DNA of 64,000 nt. It comes from Verrucomicrobiota bacterium. GTDB taxonomy: Bacteria; Verrucomicrobiota; Verrucomicrobiia; Opitutales; Opitutaceae. The notes under the pieces are model-generated. The model worked only from the letters and a program-made list of their open reading frames with translations, ran no database searches and had not been told where the DNA came from. Positions within the stretch are counted from its first letter, which is position 1. The number at the start of each line of letters is the position of its first letter. Location: the NCBI GenBank assembly GCA_019510185.1, contig JAEKKV010000012.1:186001-250000 (forward strand). The letters run 5' to 3'. The translations under genes were made by a program, and so were the position numbers. Below, piece by piece: positions 7,536 through 16,170 of this stretch.

Positions 7536-8369
7536 TCAAAGAGCGAGCGGAGGCGGCGGGCCGAGACCGACACGGGTGTAGAGGGTGGGGCGGTGGAGCT
7601 GCCAGTGGTCGTCGAGGTGGGCCGTGGCCGGGCGACCATTGAGCGCCCATGGCAGCGAATGCGCGTTGGTGCCGACAAAATGCGCGCCGCACCGGCCGAG
7701 CGCCGGGCGGTGCGGGGGAAACGGGGAGCAGATGGTCACGTCGTCGAGGCTCACCGCGAGCAGAGGCGCTGCTTGCTCCAGCGCCGCGGCTTGAAGGCCT
7801 TGTTCGTCGAGTTCGGAGCTGAGGATGACCGGGTGCTTTTGAAAAACTTTTTGCAGCGCGCGCTCGTAATCAAAACCGGGCGGCAGCCCCCTGATGCCGC
7901 TGTTGCGCGGTTCGGGTCCGCAAAGATCCGAGAATTGCCCGAGGGCGCGGGTTGCATCTTCCGCGAAGACCACGTGATCGGCGTGGCGGCCGTCGAGCCA
8001 GCTACGAAGAGCGTCGGGCAGATCCCAGAGGATGCAGTCGTTGTCCAGGGCGAGTTCGTAGCGATCAGGAAAAAACCGGAGGGGCGCCAGCTTCCAGGCG
8101 ACGCCTTCCGCCATCGCCGGATCCAGGTGTGGGCGCAGCCAGTCCGGAATCCCCCCGGCGGTGACTTGGATCCATTGAATCGCGTCCGGGGCCATTCCCG
8201 TCTTTCGATGCGCGTCTGCGAGAGCGAGGGAGTTGACCGCGACGAGATAGGCCGCCTCCGGACCGAAGAGATTCCACGCGCCCCAGAGCGAAAGCCGCAG
8301 CGCTTCGAAGCCGCGGGCGCTGACGTTACCGACGGTCCAGCGAAGGCCCAGCTTTTGGGTTTGGATCAT
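7536..8369 (-). CDS. Glycosyltransferase-like protein, last gene of the glycan operon
   Basis: This is a 277-aa protein. Its ATG overlaps the stop of the preceding gene as ATGA (8366-8369), which supports translational coupling and this start. It contains ELALDNDCILWDLPDALRSW, where DND resembles the DxD metal/nucleotide-sugar site of GT-A glycosyltransferases, preceded by alternating strands and helices (YLVAVNSLALADAH, WIQVTAGGIPDWLRP). No signal peptide is seen. The assignment as a sugar transferase rests on the DxD-like motif and on context in a sugar-modifying operon; the acceptor and donor are unknown. Confidence 0.6.
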   Translation of the reverse strand: MIQTQKLGLRWTVGNVSARGFEALRLSLWGAWNLFGPEAAYLVAVNSLALADAHRKTGMAPDAIQWIQVTAGGIPDWLRPHLDPAMAEGVAWKLAPLRFFPDRYELALDNDCILWDLPDALRSWLDGRHADHVVFAEDATRALGQFSDLCGPEPRNSGIRGLPPGFDYERALQKVFQKHPVILSSELDEQGLQAAALEQAAPLLAVSLDDVTICSPFPPHRPALGRCGAHFVGTNAHSLPWALNGRPATAHLDDHWQLHRPTLYTRVGLGPPPPLAL

Positions 8370-9403
8370 GCGGGCACGTCCTTCCGGATGTCCGCGCCGG
8401 CTCCCGGATGCGCGAGGCAGCGCCGGAGGGTGGAGGATTCGCGGGCACCCCAGCGGGCTTTGTAGGGTTCGCAACCGCGCAGAAAATCGAAAGTCTCCGC
8501 GCCCTCTCGCGCCGCTGCGTTCATGGCGTGAAACACGCTCAGGTTGCCGATGCCGTGGCGGGCGAAATCCGGATCGAAGCCGCCCGCGTAAAAGGAAATT
8601 TGCCCGCGATGCGCGAAGCCATAGCAGCACGCCACGATGCGTTCGCCTTGCCGGAGCGCGTGGAGCCGAAGCATGCCGCGGGTGAGCAACTGGCGCGCGG
8701 TTTCCGCGTGGAAGGCGGCCACGGTTTCGTCGGCCAGCAGGTCCGGCTCGCGTCGCAGCGACCAACGCGCGGCGTGGAGTTTGCGGAACGCGTCAAAGAG
8801 CTCCGTGAAATTTTCCGGAGACGCCTGTTCCCATGTGACCGTGCCCAGCCGGCCCAGGTATCGCGCCTCATAGTCGAGTTTTTTGAGAAAATGCGGCGAG
8901 AGCGCGCCGGGGAAATTCGTCAGCGTGGCGCTCATGCAGGGATCGTCGGACGCCAGGTATTCCGACCAGTCCGCCGGCACCGGCACCATGGCCAGCGGAG
9001 AGTTCGGACGCAGTTGCCGGAAATCGCATTGTTCCCACCGCTCGCGATGGGCGTCGAGGTGGGCGAGAATGGCGGACGCTCCCGCCGTCTCCAGTCCGGG
9101 CTCGACGAGCACGTCGAGGTAATCGGATACGCCGTTGCCGAGGAGCACCACGGTGTTGCGATAAACATAAAACGGCGCGAGCCCCGCCAGCCGGTCGTCC
9201 TGACGGAGCGCCAGCACCCAGAGCGGCGCGCCGCCGAAGTGCCGCCACCAGCCGAGCAACCACTCGGGTGACTGAAAAACAGTCGCCGCAGGACAGCGCT
9301 CAAAGAGGTCCGTCCATTCGGGGCGCAGCTCTGCAAGGGCGGCGGCGGTGGAGATCTCGCGCACCGTCAGGACCGGTGCGCGGCAGGGAAATTTAAGCAG
9401 CAT
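8366..9403 (-). CDS. CelD/BcsL-type GNAT acetyltransferase
   Basis: This 345-aa protein has the layout of the Acetyltransf_6 (CelD-like) GNAT family. It includes WTDLFERCPAATVFQSPEWL, a domain with strands AGLAPFYVYRN, and a C-terminal acyl-CoA region LRLHALRQGERIVACCYGF followed by GIGNLSVFHAMNAAAREG and FDFLRG. Such proteins acylate sugars or polysaccharide intermediates in exopolysaccharide operons. The ATG at 9403 is chosen because it overlaps the upstream gene's end by 11 bp and leaves a normal N-terminus. It probably acylates an amine exposed by the PIG-L deacetylase encoded two genes upstream; this is inference. Confidence 0.85.
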   Translation of the reverse strand: MLLKFPCRAPVLTVREISTAAALAELRPEWTDLFERCPAATVFQSPEWLLGWWRHFGGAPLWVLALRQDDRLAGLAPFYVYRNTVVLLGNGVSDYLDVLVEPGLETAGASAILAHLDAHRERWEQCDFRQLRPNSPLAMVPVPADWSEYLASDDPCMSATLTNFPGALSPHFLKKLDYEARYLGRLGTVTWEQASPENFTELFDAFRKLHAARWSLRREPDLLADETVAAFHAETARQLLTRGMLRLHALRQGERIVACCYGFAHRGQISFYAGGFDPDFARHGIGNLSVFHAMNAAAREGAETFDFLRGCEPYKARWGARESSTLRRCLAHPGAGADIRKDVPA

Positions 9404-10469
9404 GCGAAACCTCCCGGGGTCCGGTGCTCCCGCGAGCGAGGCCGGCGAGCGTTTCATAGGTGGCGAAATAATCCGCCACCATGCGATCGATCGAGAAACG
9501 GCTGCGGGCCGCCTCGCGACAGGCGGCGGGATTGATCGAGCCGGCGGCCTCGATGGCGGCGGCCATTTCCTCGACGCCATCCACGAGGAAGCCGGTCACG
9601 CCATGTTCGACGATGTCCGGTAGCGCGCCGGCGCGGAAGGCGATCACCGGCGTACCGCAGGCGAGCGCCTCCATCGCCACCAGGGAGCTGGTTTCCGGCG
9701 CCAGGCTCGGAACCAGCAGCGCGCGCGCGGCGGTCAGCAGCCGGCGTTTGCGTGCGAAGCCGACCGGACCGATGAACCGCCGCCATCGGTCGAGGCGGGG
9801 CACGATGCAGTCCTGAAAATAGGCCTCGTGCGCCGCATAGGGGAAAACGCGTCCGGCCATGAGCAGCGGGAAATCCGCGCGCACGGCGGCGTCCAAGGCG
9901 CAGTGGCAGCCCTTTTCCCGGCAGATGCGGCCCAGCGACAGGAGGTAGCGACGTTTGCCATGCCGGGCGGCGAGCGCCTCCACGGGCACGCCATTCGGAA
10001 TGTCCGGCGAGAGCGTCAGGCCGGGAGGACAGAATTGTCGTTGAGAAGCCGATACGCAGTGCAGATATGTGCGAGGCCGATCGACGAAGAGGGCTCCGGC
10101 CGCGTACCAGGCGGGGGGGAGATGCAGGGTCACCAGCGCCGGCGGCCCTGGTGGCGGCAGGTAGGCATGGAAATCCATACCGTGCAGGTGCACCACGTCC
10201 ACGTGTTGGGTGCGCACGACCTCCGCGATTGTCGCGCGATGCCGCGCCTGCAATTCCGCGTTTTGAAAATCCGTGAGGGTGCCTTCGAAGCGAGGTACGG
10301 GAATGAGCGTGCCCGCGGTGACGGAGCCCGCGCAGGCGATCACGAGGGAGCGATGCCCGGCTCGCACGAGCGCGGTGTCCAGCAGCGTCAGCACCTGCTC
10401 CGAGCCACCCACGGCGGCGGGGCCGACGGGGGCGGGCGGGTAGGCGACGCTCAGGACGGTGAGGCTCAT
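9393..10469 (-). CDS. GT4-type glycosyltransferase
   Basis: This 358-aa GT-B enzyme opens MSLTVLSVAYPPAPVGPAAV with the Gly-rich loop GGSEQVLTLLDTAL. The C-terminal nucleotide-sugar domain has RRYLLSLGRICREKGCHCALDA, then ETSSLVAMEALACGTPVIAF with the E-x7-E type donor motif, GALPDIVEHGVTGFLVDG and a final helix. It transfers a sugar from an activated donor. Its start overlaps the PIG-L gene stop as ATGA at 10466-10469. A GT4 next to a PIG-L deacetylase recalls MshA/MshB and BshA/BshB, but no Cys ligase is present. Confidence 0.92.
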   Translation of the reverse strand: MSLTVLSVAYPPAPVGPAAVGGSEQVLTLLDTALVRAGHRSLVIACAGSVTAGTLIPVPRFEGTLTDFQNAELQARHRATIAEVVRTQHVDVVHLHGMDFHAYLPPPGPPALVTLHLPPAWYAAGALFVDRPRTYLHCVSASQRQFCPPGLTLSPDIPNGVPVEALAARHGKRRYLLSLGRICREKGCHCALDAAVRADFPLLMAGRVFPYAAHEAYFQDCIVPRLDRWRRFIGPVGFARKRRLLTAARALLVPSLAPETSSLVAMEALACGTPVIAFRAGALPDIVEHGVTGFLVDGVEEMAAAIEAAGSINPAACREAARSRFSIDRMVADYFATYETLAGLARGSTGPREVSHAA

Positions 10470-11302
10470 GACGGGGCGGTTTCCAGCATCGGCAGCCCGA
10501 GCTCCTTCAGGGCGAAGTGCGCCAACTCCCGCCAGCGCGCGCCGTCCATGCCCCAAGGGAAAAGCTCGTAAAGGAGCGGACCTGGATGCGGGGGGGCGCC
10601 GAAATCGTAATCGGGCGCGAGCCGGAAGCGCTCCAGTTCCGTCGGGACGGACTGCAGGATGCCTTGTTGTGTGGCGAAGCAGGCGAGCAGGGTTTCCTTG
10701 TGCGCGCGGGCCTGCTCGTCCAACTCCACGACGGTGTCGGGGCCGCGTCCATTGGGCAGGAATTCGCCGAATACCGGCGCGCCTCCCTGATTGTGATACG
10801 AGGTCATTTCCACGATGACGGGGGGAAAGCCGCGCTCGTGGCGGAGCAACGCGCGCGCGGCATGAACCACGAAGGCGGTGGCGTCGTGATCCGGATGACC
10901 GCCTTCATAGGCGTGGGTCACGACCAAATTGGGCCGGAGCACGCGGAAAAGTTGCGCGAGCTTCAGGGTGACGATGCTGAGGTTGAAGGCCGCCTCCTGG
11001 TCCATCACATCCAGGCAGTGCACGTGGAGCGGAGAAATGTCCGCGAGCCGCAGCGCGGCGTTCAGCTCTTTCCGCCGCGCGGCCGCATAGGCTTGGCGTG
11101 TGGAAAAGCCCGCCGCGCGCGCATCCTTCATGTCGGCGGGCGCGCCGTCGGTGACGTAGATAAACGTTGATTTGCGCAGCCCGCCCAGGAGCGAACTGGC
11201 GCCGACGGTTTCATCATCCGGGTGCGCGGCGACGAGGATGGCTCGCATTTCCCCGGGAAGGATGGACGAGGCGGCGGCGGAAAAAGGAGGGTTTATTTGC
11301 AT
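10466..11302 (-). CDS. PIG-L (LmbE-type) N-acetylglucosaminyl deacetylase
   Basis: This 278-aa protein has the zinc-site motif VAAHPDDETVGA at residues 24-35 and a second metal-binding stretch, THAYEGGHPDHDATAF. These are hallmarks of PIG-L/LmbE deacetylases that remove acetyl from GlcNAc-containing glycoconjugates. The start at 11302 lies 4 nt after the upstream hydrolase stop. An internal ATG at 11248, directly before RAILVAAHPDDE, is an alternative. Position between a GT4 enzyme and a glycoside hydrolase suggests it processes the amino sugar of the operon's product. Confidence 0.93.
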   Translation of the reverse strand: MQINPPFSAAASSILPGEMRAILVAAHPDDETVGASSLLGGLRKSTFIYVTDGAPADMKDARAAGFSTRQAYAAARRKELNAALRLADISPLHVHCLDVMDQEAAFNLSIVTLKLAQLFRVLRPNLVVTHAYEGGHPDHDATAFVVHAARALLRHERGFPPVIVEMTSYHNQGGAPVFGEFLPNGRGPDTVVELDEQARAHKETLLACFATQQGILQSVPTELERFRLAPDYDFGAPPHPGPLLYELFPWGMDGARWRELAHFALKELGLPMLETAPS

Positions 11303-11306
11303 GGGA

Positions 11307-12251
11307 TCAGGCTTCGATCATTCCGGGCACGGCGGTCTGGCCGCCCCGGGGGGCCGAGGGTTGGAGGTTGGCGTAGCGGCGCACCATGCGCGCGCAGAAC
11401 GCGGCGTACTCCGCCGCGATTTTCGGAGGACTCGTGTGGTGCGGCTGAATGCCGCGGTGCTCCGGCGTGAAACAAAAAGTGAGAGTGACCTCGAATTCCG
11501 CGAGGGCCTTCATCTGGCGGTCGAACCAGGCGTCCGCGTTGGGGCGAAAACTGTCGGCCCAACTCAGACCGGTGCGGAGATGGCGCACGCCGAGCTCGCG
11601 CAACCAGCGGACGGCGTCGTCGAGCCGGGGATCCTCGAAGTGAAACCATTGGCAGATGCCCAGGGCCGGGGTGTGTTTCCGGAAATGTTGCAGCGCCAGC
11701 TTGGGCGAACCGTCCTCCCGCAGCAGGCCCATGTAGAAATGGCGGTAGTACGACGAACCTTCCGCCTCGCGGTGCCGCGTCGTGGCGCCCCAGGCAGCGG
11801 GCAGATCGTAGAGGCTGTACCAATGAATCCGGGGCGTGCGGCCCACGAGCAACTCGGCGGTGCGATTCAAGCCGAACACCTGCACCTCGTCGGCGCCGAA
11901 CGTGGAAACGCCCACTTCCGAGACCCACACGGGCAGGTGCGTGACCGCATGGATTTCCTGAAGCTTCGCCGGCCATTCGTGGATCTGCCAGAGATTCCAG
12001 TCCAGCGGGAATCCGTGGACCGCGACAACGTCCAGTTTTTCAAGAACGCCGAAGCTCGTCATGCGCCGAATGAAGAGCGGGTCGATGGGCGAGATGCCGC
12101 CCAGCACCCGCAAGAGCCGCGGGTTCTCCGCCGCCACGGCGTCCGCGGCGAGCTTCACCATGGAGGCGAAGGCCAGCCACTCGGGATCCGCTTCGAAAGC
12201 CCAGTGGGATTTGTTGTTGGGCTCATTCCAGAACATGACGGCTTCGATCAT
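11307..12251 (-). CDS. Clan GH-A glycoside hydrolase-like protein with permuted barrel order
   Basis: This 314-aa protein resembles beta-xylosidase-type (GH39-like) (beta/alpha)8 enzymes. The catalytic motifs are present: VMFWNEPNNKSHW at residues 5-17 (acid/base Glu region) and VWVSEVGVSTFG (nucleophile Glu). The order is unusual. The protein begins at the strand carrying NEP, and the parts that normally precede it come last: DDAVRWLRELGVRHLRTGLSW, FEVTLTFCFTPEHRGIQPHH and FCARMVRRYA. The last four residues, MIEA, equal the first four. No signal peptide is seen. A role in trimming or transglycosylating the operon's glycan is inferred. Confidence 0.8.
   Translation of the reverse strand: MIEAVMFWNEPNNKSHWAFEADPEWLAFASMVKLAADAVAAENPRLLRVLGGISPIDPLFIRRMTSFGVLEKLDVVAVHGFPLDWNLWQIHEWPAKLQEIHAVTHLPVWVSEVGVSTFGADEVQVFGLNRTAELLVGRTPRIHWYSLYDLPAAWGATTRHREAEGSSYYRHFYMGLLREDGSPKLALQHFRKHTPALGICQWFHFEDPRLDDAVRWLRELGVRHLRTGLSWADSFRPNADAWFDRQMKALAEFEVTLTFCFTPEHRGIQPHHTSPPKIAAEYAAFCARMVRRYANLQPSAPRGGQTAVPGMIEA
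11311..11321. repeat. 11-bp direct repeat, partner at 12241-12251
   Basis: GCTTCGATCAT occurs at 11311-11321 and again at 12241-12251, in the same orientation. The copies encode the last residues (GMIEA, stop) and the first residues (MIEAV) of the hydrolase. They therefore sit exactly at the two ends of the rearranged barrel and may mark a past duplication-truncation or circularisation event. Confidence 0.8.
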
Positions 12252-12263
12252 GGGCAGCGGGAG

Positions 12264-13100
12264 TCAGGGGGCGGGGCTCGGCGCGCCGCCCGGGATGAAC
12301 GTGAGGGGATCCGCCGGACCGGAGGTTCGCCGGACGGCGTGGCGGGGGGAGGCGTGGGGCGTCGTTTCCGAGGCTGGACCGTCGGCGTGCAGCAACTGCA
12401 ACGCCTCGCGATAGCCGTTCAGCGTGCCGACATCCACGTAAGCTTCGCCGGCCTGCACCGCGCGCCCCCGGCCGCCGAGTTCCAGGTAGGCGTTGATCAA
12501 CGTGCCGAGGTATTCGTCGCAGCGTTCGCGTTTTCGCCAGAGCGCATGAAGTGCGTGAAACACGTGGCCGGGCATCTTGATCGCGCCCCAGATCCACGAG
12601 GAACGCGGCTCGCGCTGCTTCACCCGGATCTCGAGCACGCGACCGGTGCCGTCGGTGACCACGGCGTCGAAAAACTCGGGCCTGGCCACCGGGAAAAGCA
12701 GGAAGGACAGCTCGTCGTCGGGCAGCCGGGTGAAGCCGTCTTGGGGAAACCAGATCGTGTCGGGCAGGCCCACGATGACCGGCTCCGTTTCCGGCACGAG
12801 CGGTGCCGCGCGAAAGAGCGCGTCGCACAATCCGGCGGGTTGCGGCTGCACGACATACGCGATGTCCGCCGCGCCGATGCCGCCGCCGTAGTAGCTGAGA
12901 ATATCCGATTTTCCCGGGGAGATGACAAAGCAGAGCTTCGTGGCGCCGCCGAGGAGCATGCGCTCGACCAAGTATTCGCTCACCGCACGGGGGTGCTCGG
13001 CGCCTCCCTCGAAACGGCTGCCGACCGGCAGCAACTCCTTGGAGAAGGCGAGCGGTTGGATGCGGCTGCCGGCGCCGGCGGCGGGAATGATGCCCCACAT
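12264..13100 (-). CDS. Sugar-phosphate nucleotidyltransferase
   Basis: This 278-aa protein begins MWGIIPAAGAGSRIQPLAFS KE, the G-x-G-x-R nucleotide-binding loop of RmlA/GalU-type transferases. It continues with LLPVGSRF, YLVERMLLGGATKLCFVISPGKSDILSYYG, VIVGLPDTIWFP (LPDT in place of the usual DD(N) region) and YVDVGTLNGYREALQLL. It would make an NDP-sugar for the glycosyltransferases of this operon. Only 3 bp separate it from the gene upstream and 12 bp from the hydrolase downstream. The C-terminal 40 residues are Pro/Ala-rich and look disordered. Confidence 0.9.
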   Translation of the reverse strand: MWGIIPAAGAGSRIQPLAFSKELLPVGSRFEGGAEHPRAVSEYLVERMLLGGATKLCFVISPGKSDILSYYGGGIGAADIAYVVQPQPAGLCDALFRAAPLVPETEPVIVGLPDTIWFPQDGFTRLPDDELSFLLFPVARPEFFDAVVTDGTGRVLEIRVKQREPRSSWIWGAIKMPGHVFHALHALWRKRERCDEYLGTLINAYLELGGRGRAVQAGEAYVDVGTLNGYREALQLLHADGPASETTPHASPRHAVRRTSGPADPLTFIPGGAPSPAP

Positions 13101-13103
13101 GAC

Positions 13104-14207
13104 TCAGGTCTCCGGAAACGAGTGGAGCGGCGTGCCGGCCGGCGACATCGCGGCTTCCAAGGTGGATTCGAGCTCGCGCACCCGCCGCGTGGCGGTGTGC
13201 TCCTCGAGCGTGCGTTCGCGGGCGTGTTCCGCGACTTGAAGCAAGACGGAGTCGGGCAGAGCGAGGATTTCCGCCGCCTCCTCCCGCGTATGCGCCACGA
13301 GGATTTCCCGGCCGGGCGTGAAGAACCGGTCCAGTCCCTCCCAAGCATCGCTCAACACCGGCGTGCCACACGCGGCCGCCTCGAAAAGCCGGCCGGAAGG
13401 ACAATACCCCATCGCCTTCATCGCCCGCCGCGTGATGTTGAGCGTGAGCCGCGACGACGAGTAGAAGGCGGGGTGTTGTGCCGGATCCACGTGGCGGACG
13501 AAAAAAATATTCTGCGTCCAGGGGAACTCGCCCGGGTATTGCGCGCCGCCGATGAGAAAACGCTGATGGGGCAACCGCCGCGCCGGTTCGATGAAAAGCG
13601 CGTCGAGGGTCGCCTGCCTGTCTTCCGCATAGGTGCCGAGATAGGAGAGATCGGCGCTGAACCGCGGGTCGGGTGGCACCCGGCGGTGCACGTCTGGATC
13701 GACGCTGCCGTAAAGCGTCGCCACGAGCCGCGCGCCGAGGCGGGTCTTCAATTCATCGAGGGCCCGGCCGCCCGTATAACTGAGCACCAGGTCGAAATCG
13801 GCGAGCCCGCGCGGCCCCAGATAGTTTACCGTGCCGCCGGAGCGGAGGCAGTCGAGCGTCACAGGCGTGTCCAGATCGTAGAAAACGCGCAGGCCGACGG
13901 CGGATTCGAGTACGAGTTCGGAGGCGGCGATCCCGTCAGGGCAATAGGACGTGACCATGCCGATGTCGGCTTCGTCAAGATGACGCCGGGCGAGGGGACG
14001 CACCTCGTTCCAGTCATTGAACAGGATGAGCTCTCCGTCCGGCAACGTGCGCAGGTCGCGGGTCAGGGCGTAGTAGGGCACGTCCCGCTCGAAGAAAACC
14101 ACCTGATGCCCCCGCGCGGCCAGCGCCCGGCAGAGTGCGCGCCAGAGCGTGGCGTGACCGTTTCCCCAGGACGAGCTGACCGTGAGGCCGAAGATGACGA
14201 ATTTCAT
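13104..14207 (-). CDS. CgeB-like glycosyltransferase, first gene of the glycan operon
   Basis: This 367-aa GT-B-like protein starts MKFVIFGLTVSSSWGNGHAT and continues LWRALCRALAARGHQVVFFERD. The C-terminal half has FFVRHVDPAQHPAFYSSSRL, LTLNITRRAMKAMGYCPSGR and LFEAAACGTPVLSDAWEGLD, the pattern of the CgeB/DUF3880-type spore-maturation glycosyltransferases. This is the promoter-proximal gene of the seven-gene minus-strand set, with about 210 bp of non-coding DNA upstream. The donor sugar and acceptor cannot be deduced. Confidence 0.85.
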   Translation of the reverse strand: MKFVIFGLTVSSSWGNGHATLWRALCRALAARGHQVVFFERDVPYYALTRDLRTLPDGELILFNDWNEVRPLARRHLDEADIGMVTSYCPDGIAASELVLESAVGLRVFYDLDTPVTLDCLRSGGTVNYLGPRGLADFDLVLSYTGGRALDELKTRLGARLVATLYGSVDPDVHRRVPPDPRFSADLSYLGTYAEDRQATLDALFIEPARRLPHQRFLIGGAQYPGEFPWTQNIFFVRHVDPAQHPAFYSSSRLTLNITRRAMKAMGYCPSGRLFEAAACGTPVLSDAWEGLDRFFTPGREILVAHTREEAAEILALPDSVLLQVAEHARERTLEEHTATRRVRELESTLEAAMSPAGTPLHSFPET

Positions 14208-14418
14208 CGTGACGAGGATTCAGGGCCCGAAGGCCCGGTACGGACGCAACCGCTCAACGTCATCATCATGCCCGCGCTGCATCGGAAGGCCCAGCAGGCG
14301 TGCTACCGAGAGAGCGGTCGGAACATTTCCCATGCACTGCCCCGCCGGATTGGCCTGCCCAGCCGGCGGGTATCCTCGTGATTTTTTTCGCCGTCTGAAA
14401 GCCCGCCGCGGCGGCTTC

Positions 14419-16137
14419 TTAACCGCGCTCGGTCAGTGAATCGTGCGCCGGGGTCTTGACCGGGGCCAGAGGAGCCGGGCGCAGCGCGAGAAAACCGAGG
14501 GCGGCGAGGGCCGTGCACAGGCCGATGAACCAGTCGCCGTGTTGCACGTAGAAGCTCTGCCGGTCGATCCAGCGGGAGTCCGCGGATACGGCGACCGTTT
14601 GGGTGCCTCGGAAATAAACGGTGCCGACGCGCGCCTCCAGCGGATCGACGCTCATCGTCCCGGTGTCGGGATCTTGTGTGAGGACGGCGCGGATACTGCC
14701 GAATTCGTCGATCCAGCCGCTCCAGCCGCCGTTGCCGCAACGGAGCACGGGACGGCGCGTTTCCACGGCGCGCAGCACGGAGTTGGCGGCGTGCTGGTAG
14801 GCCGCGCCGCCGGTGCCGAACCAGCCGTTGTTGGTGTGCACGACGAGGAGATCGGCGCCGGCGAGCACGCTTTGCCGGGCGAGCGCAGGGAAGATATCCT
14901 CGTAGCAGACCAGCGTGCCGAGCGCGAGGGGACGAGCGGCGGTATTTACAAGGAGCGGGGAGGGATCGTCGCCCCGGCCGAAGTCGTCGCCGATGGGCAC
15001 GAATTTTCCCAGCCAGCCGAGCAGCGGGCGCAACGGCACGAATTCGCCGAAGGGCACGAGCTTGCGCTTGGCGTAGGAGTGCGGTTGCAGCCCGGTGGCG
15101 GGGTCGATCACGAAGACACTGTTGAACCAGTCCTCCTCGCCGCCGGTCCGGGCGGGCGGCTCGATGGCGATGGAGCCGAGCACGAGCGGAGCCCCGGCGG
15201 CGTGCGCGAGATGCTCGACCCAGGCGCGCGTGTCGGCATTGCCCTTGACGGCCCAAGGGGTGGTCGCCTCGGGCCAGAGGATCACATCGGGCTTGGTCGA
15301 GCCGGCGGCGAGTGTGAGGGTTTCGAGAACCCTGAGGATGCCCGGGCCTTCGGAGGGATCCCATTTCACGTTTTGCGGGATGTAAGGCTGGACGAAGGCG
15401 AAACGCCCGAGCGGCACGGCGTAGCGCGGACGGTTGAAGGTTTCCTGGACCTGTGTGGCGACGCACACGAGGAGGAGGAACATCGCCGCGAGAAATTCCT
15501 GGGAGCGCCGGTTGAAGCCGCGCTCGTTTTCGCGAAGAAGGCGGTGGGCGTAGGCGGTGAAGCCGAGGTTCATCGCGATGAGCACGAAGGAGACGCCGCC
15601 TGCGCCGGTGAACGAGGCGATCTGCAGGATGGACATGCGCTGCCACTGGCTCGCGGCGAGCGGCAGCCAGGGGAAACCGCTGAGCATCCAGGTGCGCGTC
15701 CACTCGATCACCACCCACAGGCCGGCGAGGCCGAAGAGCGCGAGAAGGCGGGTGAGAACGGGACGTCCCAGCATTCGCGGGAGCGTCCACCAAGCGGCGA
15801 GAAACCAAGAGCCGATCCATGCGCCGATGAACGGCCCCAGCAGGACCAGCCCGCCCCAAGTGACATGGTGCAGCCAGCCTAGGATGATGGTCCAGGCGAC
15901 GGCTTGGGCGGCGAGGGTGGTGAGCGCGAACAGTCGGAACGCCGGCCGGAGATAGGCCCAGAACAAGGCGGGCACGGCGAAGGCGTAGGCGAACTCCGGC
16001 GTGCGCGACGGCGGAAAGGCGGCCACGGTGAGCACGACCGTGGCGAGGAAAACACCCGCGGCCCAGAGACGATCCGCATGACGCCGCCAGAAGGAAGGCG
16101 GCGCGTCGTAGGAGTCGGCGGAAAAGTCGTCGGGCAT
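14419..16137 (-). CDS. lnt: Apolipoprotein N-acyltransferase
   Basis: Lnt adds the third acyl chain to lipoproteins in the inner membrane. The 572-aa protein has multiple N-terminal membrane helices (about residues 25-240), a periplasmic nitrilase-like domain and a last helix near 540-560. The catalytic triad is visible as Glu in LWPEATTPW, Lys in YAKRKLVPFGEFVP and Cys in LVCYEDIFP. Length is slightly above the usual 510 aa. It lies 33 bp downstream of secA on the same strand and is probably co-transcribed. An imperfect GC hairpin follows its stop, at about 14391-14410. Confidence 0.95.
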   Translation of the reverse strand: MPDDFSADSYDAPPSFWRRHADRLWAAGVFLATVVLTVAAFPPSRTPEFAYAFAVPALFWAYLRPAFRLFALTTLAAQAVAWTIILGWLHHVTWGGLVLLGPFIGAWIGSWFLAAWWTLPRMLGRPVLTRLLALFGLAGLWVVIEWTRTWMLSGFPWLPLAASQWQRMSILQIASFTGAGGVSFVLIAMNLGFTAYAHRLLRENERGFNRRSQEFLAAMFLLLVCVATQVQETFNRPRYAVPLGRFAFVQPYIPQNVKWDPSEGPGILRVLETLTLAAGSTKPDVILWPEATTPWAVKGNADTRAWVEHLAHAAGAPLVLGSIAIEPPARTGGEEDWFNSVFVIDPATGLQPHSYAKRKLVPFGEFVPLRPLLGWLGKFVPIGDDFGRGDDPSPLLVNTAARPLALGTLVCYEDIFPALARQSVLAGADLLVVHTNNGWFGTGGAAYQHAANSVLRAVETRRPVLRCGNGGWSGWIDEFGSIRAVLTQDPDTGTMSVDPLEARVGTVYFRGTQTVAVSADSRWIDRQSFYVQHGDWFIGLCTALAALGFLALRPAPLAPVKTPAHDSLTERG

Positions 16138-16170
16138 GGGCGGGCGGTCAGACGGATGCGACCGGCCGGC

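Noticed and set aside
9393..12251. GT4 + PIG-L + GNAT as a mycothiol or bacillithiol pathway
   Set aside because: No MshC- or BshC-like ligase is present, and the nucleotidyltransferase and hydrolase point to another product.
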